Counted from the first letter of the stretch, positions 52,799 to 62,845 are shown. The stretch: DNA of 64,000 nt from Collinsella phocaeensis (GCF_900119895.1 NZ_FQLR01000002.1:90181-154180); one strand, 5' to 3'. Notes: a model not told the origin generated them from the letters alone. A program made the numbers and translations.

Positions 52799-53458
52799 TT
52801 ACTTACCGCCCTTCATAGCGGGGATGCGACCGACGACGGTGATGCCGAGGAGCTCCTCGACCTCCTCGGCGCCGCGGATGCGCGTATCGAGCATGTCCTG
52901 GAGCACGACGACGGCGACGGCCAGGAACAGACCGCCCATCAGGGCGACTGCAACGTAAAGCGGACGGTTGGGGCCGCTCGGGGCCTCGGGGGCGACAGCC
53001 TCGTCGATGACGTTGATGGAATCGGCCATCTTGACGTCCTGGGCGACGACGGAGACCTGCTTGGCCATCTCGTTGGCGACGGCGGCGGCACCCTCGGCGT
53101 CCGGACCGGTCACGGAGATGGAGATGACGCGCGTGGTGGTCTCGCTCGTGACGCTCACCTCGTAGTCGGAGAGGTCCTCGAGGCCGAGGGTGCGCGCGGC
53201 CTCCGCCTCGACGCGGTCGCTCTTGAGCAGCGTCGCGACGTCGTTGGCGATAAGCTGGGATGCGGTGAGGTCGCTGTAGTTGGCGCTCTGGCTCTCCGGG
53301 GAGGACGCGGCGAGAATATACATACTCGTGCGCGCGGTATACGTGTTGTGCATGACGGCGAAGCTCGCTATCGCCATGATCAGCGCGCACGCCAGAGGCA
53401 GCGCGACGACCAGCTGCAGATGCTTCTTCAGCAGCTGGAAGAGTTCGAGGAGCGTCAT
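52799..53458 (-). CDS. CpsC/YveK-type polysaccharide co-polymerase (Wzz family)
   Basis: A 219-residue protein with two membrane segments (about 18-40 and 172-192). The external domain between them contains NTYTARTSMYILAAS. The C-terminal tail that activates BY-kinases reads DTRIRGAEEVEELLGITVVG. The start MTLLELFQLLKKHL at 53458 has AAAGG upstream. First gene of the three-gene operon. Confidence 0.9.
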   Translation of the reverse strand: MTLLELFQLLKKHLQLVVALPLACALIMAIASFAVMHNTYTARTSMYILAASSPESQSANYSDLTASQLIANDVATLLKSDRVEAEAARTLGLEDLSDYEVSVTSETTTRVISISVTGPDAEGAAAVANEMAKQVSVVAQDVKMADSINVIDEAVAPEAPSGPNRPLYVAVALMGGLFLAVAVVVLQDMLDTRIRGAEEVEELLGITVVGRIPAMKGGK

Positions 53459-53719
53459 CGAACCAACCTTTCCTAATCTCCGGAGCGCAGCGGGCGCATC
53501 GCCCGGCACGACATTCAGACGCGAGGGGCGAAAGCGGCCGGACACCAAACGGCCCGGAGCGTGGACACAGGACCCCTCTGCATGCGGTCTTTATGGTATC
53601 GCATGTAAGATTGGCGGGGGCTATTCACATGTCGTTTGTATGACGTTCTCTCAAAATTTGCAAATACGCGATTAGGCTTCCGGATACCCGAAAACCCATG
53701 CCGCTCATGGGCAAAGCGC

Positions 53720-55159
53720 CTATGTGCTAGGAATCTCCGGTAGCCCCGGCATTCCGGGATGAGGGGTCGGAAACGTGACTGTCACGTCGGTGCCGCAACC
53801 GAGCTCGCTCTTCACGTCTATGGTCGCATCGTGGAAATGCGCGGCATGCTTCACGATCGCCAGACCGAGGCCCGTTCCCCCTCCAGCCTTCGATCGGCTC
53901 TTCTCCACGCGGTAGAAACGCTCGAATATCTTATCGACCTCCTCGGGAGCGATGCCGATGCCCGTGTCCGAGACCCGTATGCACGGAGCGCCCTCGTCGT
54001 TGACGCCGCAACCGAGCGTGACCGATCCGCCGGGGCGGTTGTAGCGGATCGCGTTGCTCGCGAGGTTGTAGACGAGCTCGTCCACCAGGCGGGGAACGCC
54101 GACGACCAGAGCGGGCTCGCAAGCGGTGGCGAAGGCGACGTCGGCGCGCTCCGCGACCTGCTCCAGGCGCTGCTTGACGCTCTCCAGGGCGCGGCGCAGG
54201 TCGATGGGCTCGCGAGAGCCCAGAAGGGCCGACGCATCGCCCGACTCGCTGCGCTCCGCCTCGTCGAGGTTCGATAAAGTCAAGATGTCGTTCACGAGCG
54301 ATGTGAGGCGTCCCGCCTCCCGGTAGATCCGGCTGCCGAAATCGCGCAGGTCCGCCTCATCGGTCACGAGACCGTTGGCGATCAGCTCGGCATACCCCGA
54401 CACCGTGGTCAACGGGGTCTTGAGTTCATGGGTGATGTTCGCGGTGAACTCGCGGCGCATGCGGTCGCTGTCAGAGATCGCGCGCATCTGCCGCTTAAGC
54501 TCTTGGCGCTGGCTCTCGATGCGCTCGAGCATGGGAACCATCTCGGCGTAGGCGCCTTCCGCGGTGCGGGTCGGATGGTCCAGGTCGACCTCCGTCAAGG
54601 GAGCGATGATGCGCCGGGACTCACGGCGGGCGATGGCGAGCGAGAGCAGCGCGCACACGCCGAGCAGCAGAAGCATCGGCCCCACGAGGCTCACGAGGAT
54701 CGGCAGGTACCCGGCTTGCTCCTGCGCCAGGCGGACCACCGAGCCGTCGTCGAGGCGCTTGGCCTCGTAGACCATGACCTCGCCGAGCGTCGAGCTCGAG
54801 CGTTCCGATGTGCCCTGCCCGTGCTCCAGGGCCGCGCGGATCTCGGGACGGCCGGCATGGTTTCCCATGGACGCGGCGTCCTCGAAGGTGTCGTACAGCA
54901 CCGCCCCATCCGGTCCCACTAGCGTGAGACGCGTCGTCGCGATGTCGAGGTTGCCCAGCACGGCCATGTCGTCGGACGAGGCGTCGAGGGCAGAGGCGAC
55001 CATGTCCGCCTGCTCGGCCAGCTCGTCGTGGGCCAGGTCGACCAACCGCGTGTGCACGAACGCGGTGCCCGCGAGGGCGAAGACGCACACGAAGCCCATG
55101 GTGAGCCCGAACACCGTCATGAAGACGCGACGCATCAGCGAGCGATGCTTTCCGCTCAT
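53720..55159 (-). CDS. Sensor histidine kinase, PhoR-like
   Basis: A 479-residue kinase. It has two membrane segments (about 10-35 and 155-180) around an extracytoplasmic sensor, then the H-box NITHELKTPLTTVSGYAELI. N-box ELVYNLASNAIRYNRPGG, G1 VSDTGIGIAPEEVDKIFERF and G2 GTGLGLAIVKH complete it. It is paired with the response regulator 51 bases upstream and lies behind pstB, so phosphate sensing is likely but inferred. Confidence 0.9.
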   Translation of the reverse strand: MSGKHRSLMRRVFMTVFGLTMGFVCVFALAGTAFVHTRLVDLAHDELAEQADMVASALDASSDDMAVLGNLDIATTRLTLVGPDGAVLYDTFEDAASMGNHAGRPEIRAALEHGQGTSERSSSTLGEVMVYEAKRLDDGSVVRLAQEQAGYLPILVSLVGPMLLLLGVCALLSLAIARRESRRIIAPLTEVDLDHPTRTAEGAYAEMVPMLERIESQRQELKRQMRAISDSDRMRREFTANITHELKTPLTTVSGYAELIANGLVTDEADLRDFGSRIYREAGRLTSLVNDILTLSNLDEAERSESGDASALLGSREPIDLRRALESVKQRLEQVAERADVAFATACEPALVVGVPRLVDELVYNLASNAIRYNRPGGSVTLGCGVNDEGAPCIRVSDTGIGIAPEEVDKIFERFYRVEKSRSKAGGGTGLGLAIVKHAAHFHDATIDVKSELGCGTDVTVTFPTPHPGMPGLPEIPST

Positions 55160-55210
55160 AGGATCCCCCCCCCGTCGACGATAGCGCACGCCGGCGCGCA
55201 GTCGGCCGCC

Positions 55211-55891
55211 TTACGCATCCTGGGCAGCGAAGCGGTAGCCGACGCCTCGGACGGTCTCGATGCTTGAAGAGCGCTCCCCCAGCTTCTGGCGGAGCGTCTG
55301 GACATGAACGTCCACGGTCCGGGAGCCTCCGTCGAAATCCCATCCCCAAACGCTGCGGAGAAGCGCCTCGCGCGTGAAGACGACGCCGGGCTTCTTCATG
55401 AGGTACTCGAGCAGATCGAACTCGCGCAAGGTGAGCTTGACGTCCTTGCCGTCCACAGAGCACGTCCTGCAGCTCGGCGAGAGCACGATGCCGCCGGCGG
55501 ACAGCAGGTCGCTTACCTGACGGGACATGCCGCCGCGACGCAGCAGTGCGCGGCAGCGGCTCGTGAGCTCCATGAGGGAGAAGGGCTTCGTAAGGTAATC
55601 GTCCGCGCCTCCGTCGAGCGCCACGACCTTGTCCAGCTCGGTATCCTTGGCCGTCAGCATCATGATGGGCACGGTCGCCGTCTCGGTGCTCGCCCTAAGC
55701 CGGCGCATGATCTCGAGGCCGTCGGTGTCGGGGAGCATGATGTCGAGAAGGACCGCATCGGGCACGCGCCGGGCGACAGCCGCCTTGAACTCGCTGTCGC
55801 AGCTGAAGCCCTCGGCCTCGATTCCCTGCTGACGCAGTGCGTACAGCGTGAGCCCGCGAATGTTGTCGTCATCCTCGACGTAGTAGATCAT
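55211..55891 (-). CDS. OmpR/PhoB-type response regulator
   Basis: A 226-residue regulator. The receiver has acidic EDDD, the phospho-accepting Asp in AVLLDIMLPDTDG, MLTAKD and the switch lysine in YLTKPFSL. The C-terminal winged helix reads LTLREFDLLEYLMKKPGVVF and GGSRTVDVHVQTLRQKLG. AGAGGAGCGGG precedes the ATG. It is the cognate partner of the adjacent kinase. Confidence 0.92.
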   Translation of the reverse strand: MIYYVEDDDNIRGLTLYALRQQGIEAEGFSCDSEFKAAVARRVPDAVLLDIMLPDTDGLEIMRRLRASTETATVPIMMLTAKDTELDKVVALDGGADDYLTKPFSLMELTSRCRALLRRGGMSRQVSDLLSAGGIVLSPSCRTCSVDGKDVKLTLREFDLLEYLMKKPGVVFTREALLRSVWGWDFDGGSRTVDVHVQTLRQKLGERSSSIETVRGVGYRFAAQDA

Positions 55892-55976
55892 GTCCCGCTC
55901 CTCTCGGCCGTTTCGAAGATTGTACTACCCCCACGGCGTCCACCCGCAGAGCGGGGAGACGCCACGGGCGCGGGCC

Positions 55977-56816
55977 CTATCCGAAGCGGCCCGTCAGGTA
56001 GTCGGCCGTGCGGGGATCGCTGGGACGAGCGAACAGCTCAGCCGTCCCGGCGTGCTCGACGAGCTCTCCGAGCAGGAAGAACGCGACAGAGTCGGAGATG
56101 CGGGACGCCTGCTGCATGTTATGGGTGACCACGACCAGCGTGTAGTCGCGGCGCAGCTCCTGCGCGAGCTGCTCGACCTGGACCGTGGAGATCGGGTCGA
56201 GAGCGCTCGTCGGCTCGTCCATCAGGAGGACCTCGGGCCTGACAGCGATCGCGCGGGCGATGCAGAGGCGCTGCTGCTGGCCACCGGAAAGGCCCAGGCC
56301 GGATTGCTTGAGCTTGTCCTTGACCTCATCCCAGAGCGCGGCGTGACGAAGGGAGTCCTCGACGAGCTCGTCGAGCTCGCTGCGCGAGCGCACGCCAAGA
56401 CCGCGAGGGCCGTACGCGACGTTGTCGTAGATGCTCATGGGAAAGGGATTGGGGCGCTGGAACACCATGCCGACGCGCTGACGGAGCCGCGTCGGGTTCG
56501 CCTCCCGGTAGATGTCCTCGCCGTCGAGCGCGACACGGCCCTCGATGCGGCACCCCTTGACGTCATCGTTCATGCGGTTGAAGCACCGCAGCAGCGTCGA
56601 CTTGCCGCAGCCCGACGGACCGATGAACGAGGTGATCTGCTTGTCGCGAATATCGATGGACACGTCTTTCAGCGCATGATGGTCCCCGTAGAAGAGATCC
56701 AGATGCTCAACGGAAAGGCGAACGTCCCCGTCGCGGAAATCAGATGCCTCCGCCGCGACCCCCAACTCGCGCTCGCGAGCCTCGGCGACCGCCTGCTCCA
56801 CCTGCACTTCCCCCAT
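55977..56816 (-). CDS. pstB: Phosphate ABC transporter ATP-binding protein
   Basis: A 279-residue ATPase. Walker [21 protein letters not shown] is the PstB signature. It also has [22 protein letters not shown], signature [17 protein letters not shown] and Walker [17 protein letters not shown]. The start MGEVQVEQ at 56816 has AAGGAGG 5 bases upstream. pstS, pstC, pstA and phoU are absent nearby, which is unusual. Confidence 0.93.
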   Translation of the reverse strand: MGEVQVEQAVAEARERELGVAAEASDFRDGDVRLSVEHLDLFYGDHHALKDVSIDIRDKQITSFIGPSGCGKSTLLRCFNRMNDDVKGCRIEGRVALDGEDIYREANPTRLRQRVGMVFQRPNPFPMSIYDNVAYGPRGLGVRSRSELDELVEDSLRHAALWDEVKDKLKQSGLGLSGGQQQRLCIARAIAVRPEVLLMDEPTSALDPISTVQVEQLAQELRRDYTLVVVTHNMQQASRISDSVAFFLLGELVEHAGTAELFARPSDPRTADYLTGRFG

Positions 56817-56929
56817 ATGGCCTCCTTGCATCATGCACGCTCTCGGGCCACATGGTACGCTCGGGCCGAAAGCCGGAGGCAAGGGAGATGTCAGAGTTCT
56901 GTAAAGCCGCGCCCCGAGACCGATGCACC

Positions 56930-58288
56930 CTAAGCGGGCAGGTCGATGGTGAACGTCGTGAACTCGGGCGTCGACGTGCAGCCGATCGTCCCGCCGTGCG
57001 CCGCCACGATCTCGCGCGCGATGGCCAGGCCGAGCCCCGCGCCGCCCCGGTTCGTCGAACGGGCCGCGTCGAGACGGTAGAACTTCTCGAAAATGACCCG
57101 TAGCTTCGCCTCGGGGATCGGATCGCCCTGGTTGATGAAGCGAATGCGGACCCCGGCGGGGGTCGTCTCTGCCTCGATTCGAATCGCGGTCCCATCGTAG
57201 CTGTAGGCGATCGCGTTCTTCATCACGTTGTTGAACACGCGCGCCATCTTATCGCCGTCGACAAGCGCCACGAGCCCCTCGGGGATGTCCACGACGGCGC
57301 GCTTGCGCTGATCGGAGAGCTGGGGATAGAACTCCTCCGCGACCTGGCCGAGCATGAGCCCGAGATCGACGTAGCCGCGCGTCAAGACGATGTCATGGAA
57401 GTCGAAGCGCGTGATGTCGAAGAACTCCTCGATAAGGCTGTCGAGGCGGTGCGCCTTCTCCAGGGCCACGCCCGTGAAGCGCACCCGCTGCTCCTCGGGA
57501 AGATCGGGGGCCTCGTGCAGCAGCGAGAGGTAGCCCACGACGCTCGCGAGCGGCGTCTTGAGGTCGTGGGCCAGGTAGGTCACCAGATCGTCCTTGCGGC
57601 CCGATTCGTCCCGAAGCGCCTGCGCCGCGAGACGCTCGCGCTCTCGCACCCGGTTGAGCGCGCTTTCGACCTCAAGATAGTCGCTGTCCAGGTCGTCCCA
57701 GTTATCAGGATGCTCGATCAGGCGATCGACCATGTGGCGGGCGATGGCCCCGTCCGCCTCCTCTCGGCCGCGGGCGCATCCGTGCGCGTATGCCGAGCGC
57801 GCCGAGAACAGCGCGGCGCACACGGCGAGAGCGAGCAGGAAGCCGCAAAAGACGAAGATGTAGTCGATGCTCACGTAGAGCTGCGGGGCCTGCGCGGTCG
57901 CGACACCACCCATGAAGAGAACGGCGAGCCAGATGGTACCGCCCATCGTGATCGCCCGTCGAACCTCGAGAAACCGCTCGATCAGCACATAGCCGATGAA
58001 GAAGACGGCGGCGAGCACGATGATGTTCTCCATGCCCAGGACGGCGAAGCAGAGCGCACCCAGCACGACGGTGGAGACCCACCTGCTGTCGACGACGGCG
58101 CGCAGGCGGCCGAGCACCGTCGCCCACGAGGTCTCCGGGTCCGTCGCGGGATCCGCGCTGCGCCGCGCTGCGCCGGGAGCCTCCCCCTGCGCAGCCTGGT
58201 CGGCATGCTCGAGATCCCGCGCGCCGGCGATCTCGTTCGGACGCCCCGTCATCGGGTTCACGGGCGCTCGCCCGGAACGATTCGCCAT
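56930..58288 (-). CDS. Sensor histidine kinase, VanS-like
   Basis: A 452-residue kinase. A proline/glycine-rich cytoplasmic N-terminus (1-65) is followed by four membrane segments (about 70-180) with almost no external domain. The H-box is [20 protein letters not shown], followed by N-box [17 protein letters not shown] and G2 [14 protein letters not shown]. The start [11 protein letters not shown] at 58288 has GAGAGGGG upstream. It probably pairs with the regulator at 59.1 kb, separated by a lipoprotein gene. The signal may be intramembrane. Confidence 0.85.
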   Translation of the reverse strand: MANRSGRAPVNPMTGRPNEIAGARDLEHADQAAQGEAPGAARRSADPATDPETSWATVLGRLRAVVDSRWVSTVVLGALCFAVLGMENIIVLAAVFFIGYVLIERFLEVRRAITMGGTIWLAVLFMGGVATAQAPQLYVSIDYIFVFCGFLLALAVCAALFSARSAYAHGCARGREEADGAIARHMVDRLIEHPDNWDDLDSDYLEVESALNRVRERERLAAQALRDESGRKDDLVTYLAHDLKTPLASVVGYLSLLHEAPDLPEEQRVRFTGVALEKAHRLDSLIEEFFDITRFDFHDIVLTRGYVDLGLMLGQVAEEFYPQLSDQRKRAVVDIPEGLVALVDGDKMARVFNNVMKNAIAYSYDGTAIRIEAETTPAGVRIRFINQGDPIPEAKLRVIFEKFYRLDAARSTNRGGAGLGLAIAREIVAAHGGTIGCTSTPEFTTFTIDLPA

Positions 58289-58354
58289 GCTTGGCCCCTC
58301 TCTCATCTCGCCATCTTCACGAACGCCGACGTTTCTCTCCACAAGAAAAGAGTT

Positions 58355-58801
58355 CTAGTCCTCTGTGCGCGGAAGCTCGACCGGGTCCGCGTCATCGGCG
58401 TAATCGACCGTCACGGCCTCGGGCTCATCGGACCCGTCGGGCGGCGTGAGCACGTACAGGCTCGGAACGAGGTCCATCGTCGCCGGGCCATCGTAGGGCT
58501 TCAGCTGCACCGCGAGCACGCGGCCGTCCAGCTCGGCGGATTCCGGCTCGGGGCGTGGATTGGATGAGCCCCAAAACGTCAGGAGCACGGAGCCGTCATC
58601 CTGCAGCTTCCACGAATCGCGCTGGACCGTGCCGACCGGATTGTCATCCTCCGCAACGGCCTCAATGGCCCACGCCGACACCGCATCCGCCGGGGCGGAA
58701 CCCGTGGGCTCCTGGGACTTCGGGCCGCATCCCGCGATGCCTCCGATCGCCGCGCAGGCACCGCATGCCGCGAGGGCCACAAACGTCCTTCGATTGACCA
58801 T
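58355..58801 (-). CDS. Putative lipoprotein between a regulator and a kinase
   Basis: A 148-residue protein with signal NRRTFVALAACGACAAIGG and a lipobox IAGC, so it is probably lipid-anchored outside. The twin-arginine-like start suggests Tat export is possible. The rest is acidic and Pro-rich, with no known domain. AAGGAAG precedes the ATG. Its place between response regulator and kinase suggests an accessory sensor for that system. Confidence 0.7.
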   Translation of the reverse strand: MVNRRTFVALAACGACAAIGGIAGCGPKSQEPTGSAPADAVSAWAIEAVAEDDNPVGTVQRDSWKLQDDGSVLLTFWGSSNPRPEPESAELDGRVLAVQLKPYDGPATMDLVPSLYVLTPPDGSDEPEAVTVDYADDADPVELPRTED

Positions 58802-58923
58802 GTTGAGCTTCCTTTCCTGCGTGCGCCGCACGAGACGTCCCGTTCGAGACGGCCGACGGCAGCTTATGGGCAGTATGGGCCGGAATGGCGCTTCGGCGAA
58901 GGTCCTCGCATGCGCGCCTGGTG

Positions 58924-58959
58924 GCTTGCATCCAGCCTATAGCTTGCATCCAGCCTATA
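58924..58959. repeat. 18-bp perfect tandem duplication
   Basis: gcttgcatccagcctata occurs twice back to back, between the response-regulator gene and the lipoprotein gene. Read leftward it follows a tatact box. It may be a duplicated regulator-binding site. Confidence 0.85.
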
Positions 58960-59050
58960 AGAAGTATAGGAAGCGCGATGCAGTCCGAAACGGAAGAGTT
59001 GCTTAAAATCCCCTCGGTGCTCTCGCCACGCGTTCCGAACGGAGGGCGGA

Positions 59051-59749
59051 CTACTTCTCGATGGTATAACCCACGCCCCAGATATTCTTGATGAAGCGCG
59101 GGTTCTGGGCGTCGTCCCCCAGCTTCTCGCGCAGATGGCGGATGTGTACCATGACGGTGTTGCTCGAACTCGACATGAAATCCTCGCCCCACACCGCACG
59201 GAAAAGATCCTCGACGGGCACCACGCGGCCTCGGTTCTCCACAAGATACAGAAGGATCGAAAACTCAAGCGGCGTGCAGCGCACCGGGCGGTCATCGACC
59301 GTGACGGTGCGGGCGTCACGATTGATCGTGAGGCCGTCCACGGAAAGCTCGCTCGCGTCTTCCTCTGCGACCCTACTTCCATACCTCGTATAGCGCCTCA
59401 GCTGCGCCTTGACGCGCGCGACGAGCTCGAGCGGTCGGAACGGCTTGACGACGTAGTCGTCCGCCCCGAGGGCCAGGCCCTCGATCTTATCTTTCTGGGC
59501 GTCGCGCGCCGTGAGCATGATGACCGGATAGGTCCTATCGGACCGGATGGTGCGCAACAGCTCGAACCCATCTATATCCGGCAACATGATGTCGAGCACG
59601 GCCAGGTCGAACTCCTGCTCGAAGATCGCCTTCGCCGCCTCGGCGCCGGTATAGGCGATCGTCACGCCGAACCCCTCATTTTGCAGATATATTCCCACGA
59701 GGTCTGCGATGGTCTTCTCATCGTCCACGACCAGGATGTGCGCGTCCAA
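59051..59749 (-). CDS. OmpR/VanR-type response regulator
   Basis: A 232-residue regulator with receiver VVDDEKTIADL, phospho-Asp in LAVLDIMLPDIDG, MLTARDAQ and VKPFRPLEL. The C-terminal winged helix reads CTPLEFSILLYLVENRGRVV and SSSNTVMVHIRHLREKLG. It is followed by the lipoprotein and the VanS-like kinase, with which it probably forms one system. Confidence 0.92.
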   Translation of the reverse strand: MDAHILVVDDEKTIADLVGIYLQNEGFGVTIAYTGAEAAKAIFEQEFDLAVLDIMLPDIDGFELLRTIRSDRTYPVIMLTARDAQKDKIEGLALGADDYVVKPFRPLELVARVKAQLRRYTRYGSRVAEEDASELSVDGLTINRDARTVTVDDRPVRCTPLEFSILLYLVENRGRVVPVEDLFRAVWGEDFMSSSSNTVMVHIRHLREKLGDDAQNPRFIKNIWGVGYTIEK

Positions 59750-59856
59750 CGGGCCCTCCTTTCAAACGTCACCATTATCCCCGCCCTTTTCGCGTCCCCT
59801 GGCGGATCCTAAAGTTATTAAGGAACAACTAATAGTGCGCCTGCGCCGCCGCGGGC

Positions 59857-60303
59857 TTACAGCTCCGCCGTGTCGAGCATCACGGTGAAGGGGCCGTCGT
59901 TGACCAATTCGACGCCCATATCGGCCGCGAAGGTCCCCGTCCGCACCCGCTCGACATCGCGACGGACAAGGTCGACGAAATACTCGTAGAGCTCGCGCGC
60001 GAGATCGGGAGATGCGGCGTCCGTGAACGACGGCCGCCTTCCCCTGCGGCAGTTGGCATAGAGCGTGAACTGCGAGACGACCAGGACATCCCCCGCCGTA
60101 TCCATCAGCGAGCGGTTCACACGGCCCTCGTCGTCCTCCATGATCCGCAGGTCGCGCAGCTTGCTCCAAAGCCGCTCGGCCTCTGCGGGCGTGTCCCCTT
60201 CGCCCACGCCGAGCAGGACGAGATAGCCCGCACCGATACGCGCAGTCACCTCTCCCCCGATGGTCACGCTCGCTCGCGTCACGCGCTGGACCAGCGCCCT
60301 CAT
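59857..60303 (-). CDS. dtd: D-aminoacyl-tRNA deacylase
   Basis: A 148-residue Dtd. MRALVQRVTRASVTIGGEV at the N-terminus, VSQFTLYANCRRGRRPSF with the SQFTL motif, and NDGPFTVMLDT with the cis-Gly-Pro motif that excludes L-amino acids. It frees D-amino acids from tRNA. It lies 9 bases after rdgB. Confidence 0.96.
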   Translation of the reverse strand: MRALVQRVTRASVTIGGEVTARIGAGYLVLLGVGEGDTPAEAERLWSKLRDLRIMEDDEGRVNRSLMDTAGDVLVVSQFTLYANCRRGRRPSFTDAASPDLARELYEYFVDLVRRDVERVRTGTFAADMGVELVNDGPFTVMLDTAEL

Positions 60304-60312
60304 GCTTCTCTC

Positions 60313-60957
60313 CTAACCCTCGGAGCCGCCGAGCTTGGCGGCGAGATCCTGCAGGGCGTGGAAGCGATGGCTGATGGCGTTCTTCTCCTCCGGGGTAAGC
60401 TCGGCCATCGTCTTGCCTGGGGTGTCGTCCGGCAGAAACAGGGGATCGTAGCCGAATCCATGCGAGCCCCGCTCCTCATGGCCGATCGCGCCCTCGCACG
60501 TGCCTTCGCCCGACAGCACCATGCCCGTCGCGTCGATGAAGGCGATGGAGCTCACGAACCGGCCGCGACGGAGCTCGTCCGGCACGCCCGCTAACCTCTC
60601 CTTGAGCTTCGCGTTGTTCGCCGCATCGTCACCATGGACTCCCGCGTAGCGAGCAGAGTAAACGCCCGGCTCCCCGTCGAGCGCATCGACCATCAGGCCA
60701 GAATCATCGGCGATGGCGGGCAGACCCGTCGCCTCCGCAGCGGCCTGCGCCTTGATCAGCGCGTTCTCGAAAAACGTCGCTCCGTTCTCCTCGGGCTCCT
60801 CGAACTCCCCGAGCTGCCCGAGCGCCACGAACCTTACATCGGGCAGCACGGTCGAGAGTATCTCCTCGATCTCGACCAACTTATGAGCATTGCCCGTCGC
60901 GACGACCACCGTGCGCGCGGGGTCGATTTCTTCCCTATCAATCATCGTGCGATCCAT
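60313..60957 (-). CDS. rdgB: XTP/dITP diphosphatase (RdgB/HAM1)
   Basis: A 214-residue nucleotide pyrophosphatase that removes non-canonical purine NTPs. Motifs: VVVATGNAHKLVEIEEIL, AIADDSGLMVDALDGEPGVY and YDPLFLPDD. It is in the common murI-rph-rdgB order. An internal ATG four codons later is an alternative start. Confidence 0.95.
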   Translation of the reverse strand: MDRTMIDREEIDPARTVVVATGNAHKLVEIEEILSTVLPDVRFVALGQLGEFEEPEENGATFFENALIKAQAAAEATGLPAIADDSGLMVDALDGEPGVYSARYAGVHGDDAANNAKLKERLAGVPDELRRGRFVSSIAFIDATGMVLSGEGTCEGAIGHEERGSHGFGYDPLFLPDDTPGKTMAELTPEEKNAISHRFHALQDLAAKLGGSEG

Positions 60958-61061
60958 GCGATCACCGCTCCCTCTCCTCTATTGAGCCCAGCGGCCCCAA
61001 GCAGCCGCCTCATGTACGCTGCAGCCCCCGGCGTCGTGCCGCCCGCATGCCGAGATCCCCA

Positions 61062-61796
61062 TCAGTCCCTGAATGCGGTGACCTCGTTTTGCAGCGCAAT
61101 GAGCTGTGCGATACCCATTTCCCCCAGGTCGAGCAGATCGTTCAGCCTCTTTCTGTCGAACGGGGCCTGCTCGCCGGTACCCTGGATCTCAACGATCTCG
61201 CCGGTATCCGTGGCGACGAGGTTCATATCCACCTCCGCGCGGCTGTCCTCACCGTAGTCGAGGTCGAGCACGCACGACCCGTCGACGACGCCCATGGAAA
61301 CCGCGGCGACCTGACCGGAGAGCGGCAGGCGGGGAATCTTGCCCGCCTCGACCCACGCCATGAGCGCGTCATGGAGAGCGACCCAGGCACCCGTCACGCT
61401 TGCGGTCCGCGTGCCGCCGTCGGCCTGGATGACGTCGCAATCGACCGTGACGGTGTATTCGCCGAGCGCGCGAAGATTCGTGACCGTACGCAGGCTGCGG
61501 CCGATCAGACGCTCGATCTCCATCGAACGGCCCTTCCGCATCCCCGTCTCGCGGCGCGTGCGGCGGCCGGTCGAGGCGGGCAGCATCGCGTACTCGGCCG
61601 TCACCCAGCCCGCGCGGCTCGCGCGGCGCCATGCGGGAAGGCCCTCCTCGATCGTTGCGGCGCACAGCACGCGCGTGTCGCCGAACTCGACGAGGCACGA
61701 GCCCAGCGCATGCTTCATGACCTCACGCGTAAGCTTGACCGGGCGCATCGCGGAGGCAGGCCTGCCGTTCGCGCGCTTGATATCCATATGTTCCAT
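61062..61796 (-). CDS. rph: Ribonuclease PH
   Basis: A 244-residue phosphorolytic 3'-5' exoribonuclease for tRNA 3' maturation. Motifs: RPVKLTREVMKHALGSCLVEFGD-type N-terminus, [24 protein letters not shown] and DCDVIQADGGTRTASVTGA. AAAGGAATG precedes the ATG. Confidence 0.96.
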   Translation of the reverse strand: MEHMDIKRANGRPASAMRPVKLTREVMKHALGSCLVEFGDTRVLCAATIEEGLPAWRRASRAGWVTAEYAMLPASTGRRTRRETGMRKGRSMEIERLIGRSLRTVTNLRALGEYTVTVDCDVIQADGGTRTASVTGAWVALHDALMAWVEAGKIPRLPLSGQVAAVSMGVVDGSCVLDLDYGEDSRAEVDMNLVATDTGEIVEIQGTGEQAPFDRKRLNDLLDLGEMGIAQLIALQNEVTAFRD

Positions 61797-61872
61797 GTCG
61801 CATTCCTTTCATGCCCATGGCTCGAAGGCCGTACGGCGGCGCACGGCGCAGCACGCCCGGCACGGCGAGCCA

Positions 61873-62829
61873 TCAGATACTCTTAAGCTCATCCAGGCTG
61901 ATGTGCTCGATTGACTTGAGCGGTTGACCGAAGATGAAGCTCCCCGCAGCCGCGAATTCCGCAATGTTGTCCGACGTCGTGGCGAAACGGTGCTGGGGCT
62001 CATTCCCCGCGTCTGCAAGCTGCTCCCGACGCTCCAAGATATCGCGCAGCTCGCGCGTCGTCTCCTCCGCGGAGGACACGACGCGGACCTCCGGACCGAG
62101 CGCATGGCGAATCGGCCCAGCGAGCAGGGGAAAGTGCGTGCAACCGAGCACCACCGTGTCCACATGGGCCCCACCGTTCACAATCGGAGCAAGCGTCCGC
62201 TCGACTTCGATGCGGTTCTCCTGCGTATCGAAGATATCGCCGTTCTGAAGCCAACGTTCCTGCAGATGGGCTCCCGTCGCAAGCTCGCGCTCGACGATCT
62301 CGACAAAACTGGGGGCGGGGCAGCCGTAGACGTCGACGCCGGCATCAAGATCCTGGATCGCACGCATATAGGCGCCCGATCGAACCGTGAGGCTCGTGGC
62401 CAGGACGCCCACCTTGCGCGTGCGCGTGGAATTGATCGCGGCGCGGGCCCCAGGCGCTATGACGCCGATCACGGGGACGGGAAGAAGCTGCTGCGCGATG
62501 CGAAGCCCCGCTGCGGTCGCCGTGTTGCAGGCGATGACCATGATCTTGATATCGCGCTCAGCAAGCCAGCGGCCCGCCTGCATGACGAATGAGCGGACCT
62601 CCTCCTCCGATCTGACGCCGTAGGGGCACCGCTTGGTGTCGCCCACATAGTAGATTGACTCATGCGGCAACGACGTCGCGATGCAGCGCGCCACGGTCAG
62701 GCCGCCAAGCCCCGAATCGAATACACCGATCGGCCTGTTGTTGCCCGCGCCGGCAGAGCCGAAAAACGGCGGCGCCGCATACACGGAACGCTGATCCAGG
62801 CTATCCAGAGCGTCATGGCTGGAAGTCAT
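61873..62829 (-). CDS. murI: Glutamate racemase
   Basis: A 318-residue enzyme making D-glutamate for peptidoglycan. Motifs: IGVFDSGLGGLTVARCI, YVGDTKRCPYG, IACNTATAAGL (first catalytic Cys) and VVLGCTHFPLL (second catalytic Cys). About 30 extra residues precede the core. ATG at 62829 is preferred over a GTG one codon upstream because of spacing from GGGGTGAT. Confidence 0.96.
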   Translation of the reverse strand: MTSSHDALDSLDQRSVYAAPPFFGSAGAGNNRPIGVFDSGLGGLTVARCIATSLPHESIYYVGDTKRCPYGVRSEEEVRSFVMQAGRWLAERDIKIMVIACNTATAAGLRIAQQLLPVPVIGVIAPGARAAINSTRTRKVGVLATSLTVRSGAYMRAIQDLDAGVDVYGCPAPSFVEIVERELATGAHLQERWLQNGDIFDTQENRIEVERTLAPIVNGGAHVDTVVLGCTHFPLLAGPIRHALGPEVRVVSSAEETTRELRDILERREQLADAGNEPQHRFATTSDNIAEFAAAGSFIFGQPLKSIEHISLDELKSI

Positions 62830-62845
62830 CACAAATCACCCCGCA

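Noticed and set aside
58924..58959. A minimal CRISPR array
   Set aside because: Only two back-to-back copies with no spacer and no cas genes. It is a tandem duplication.
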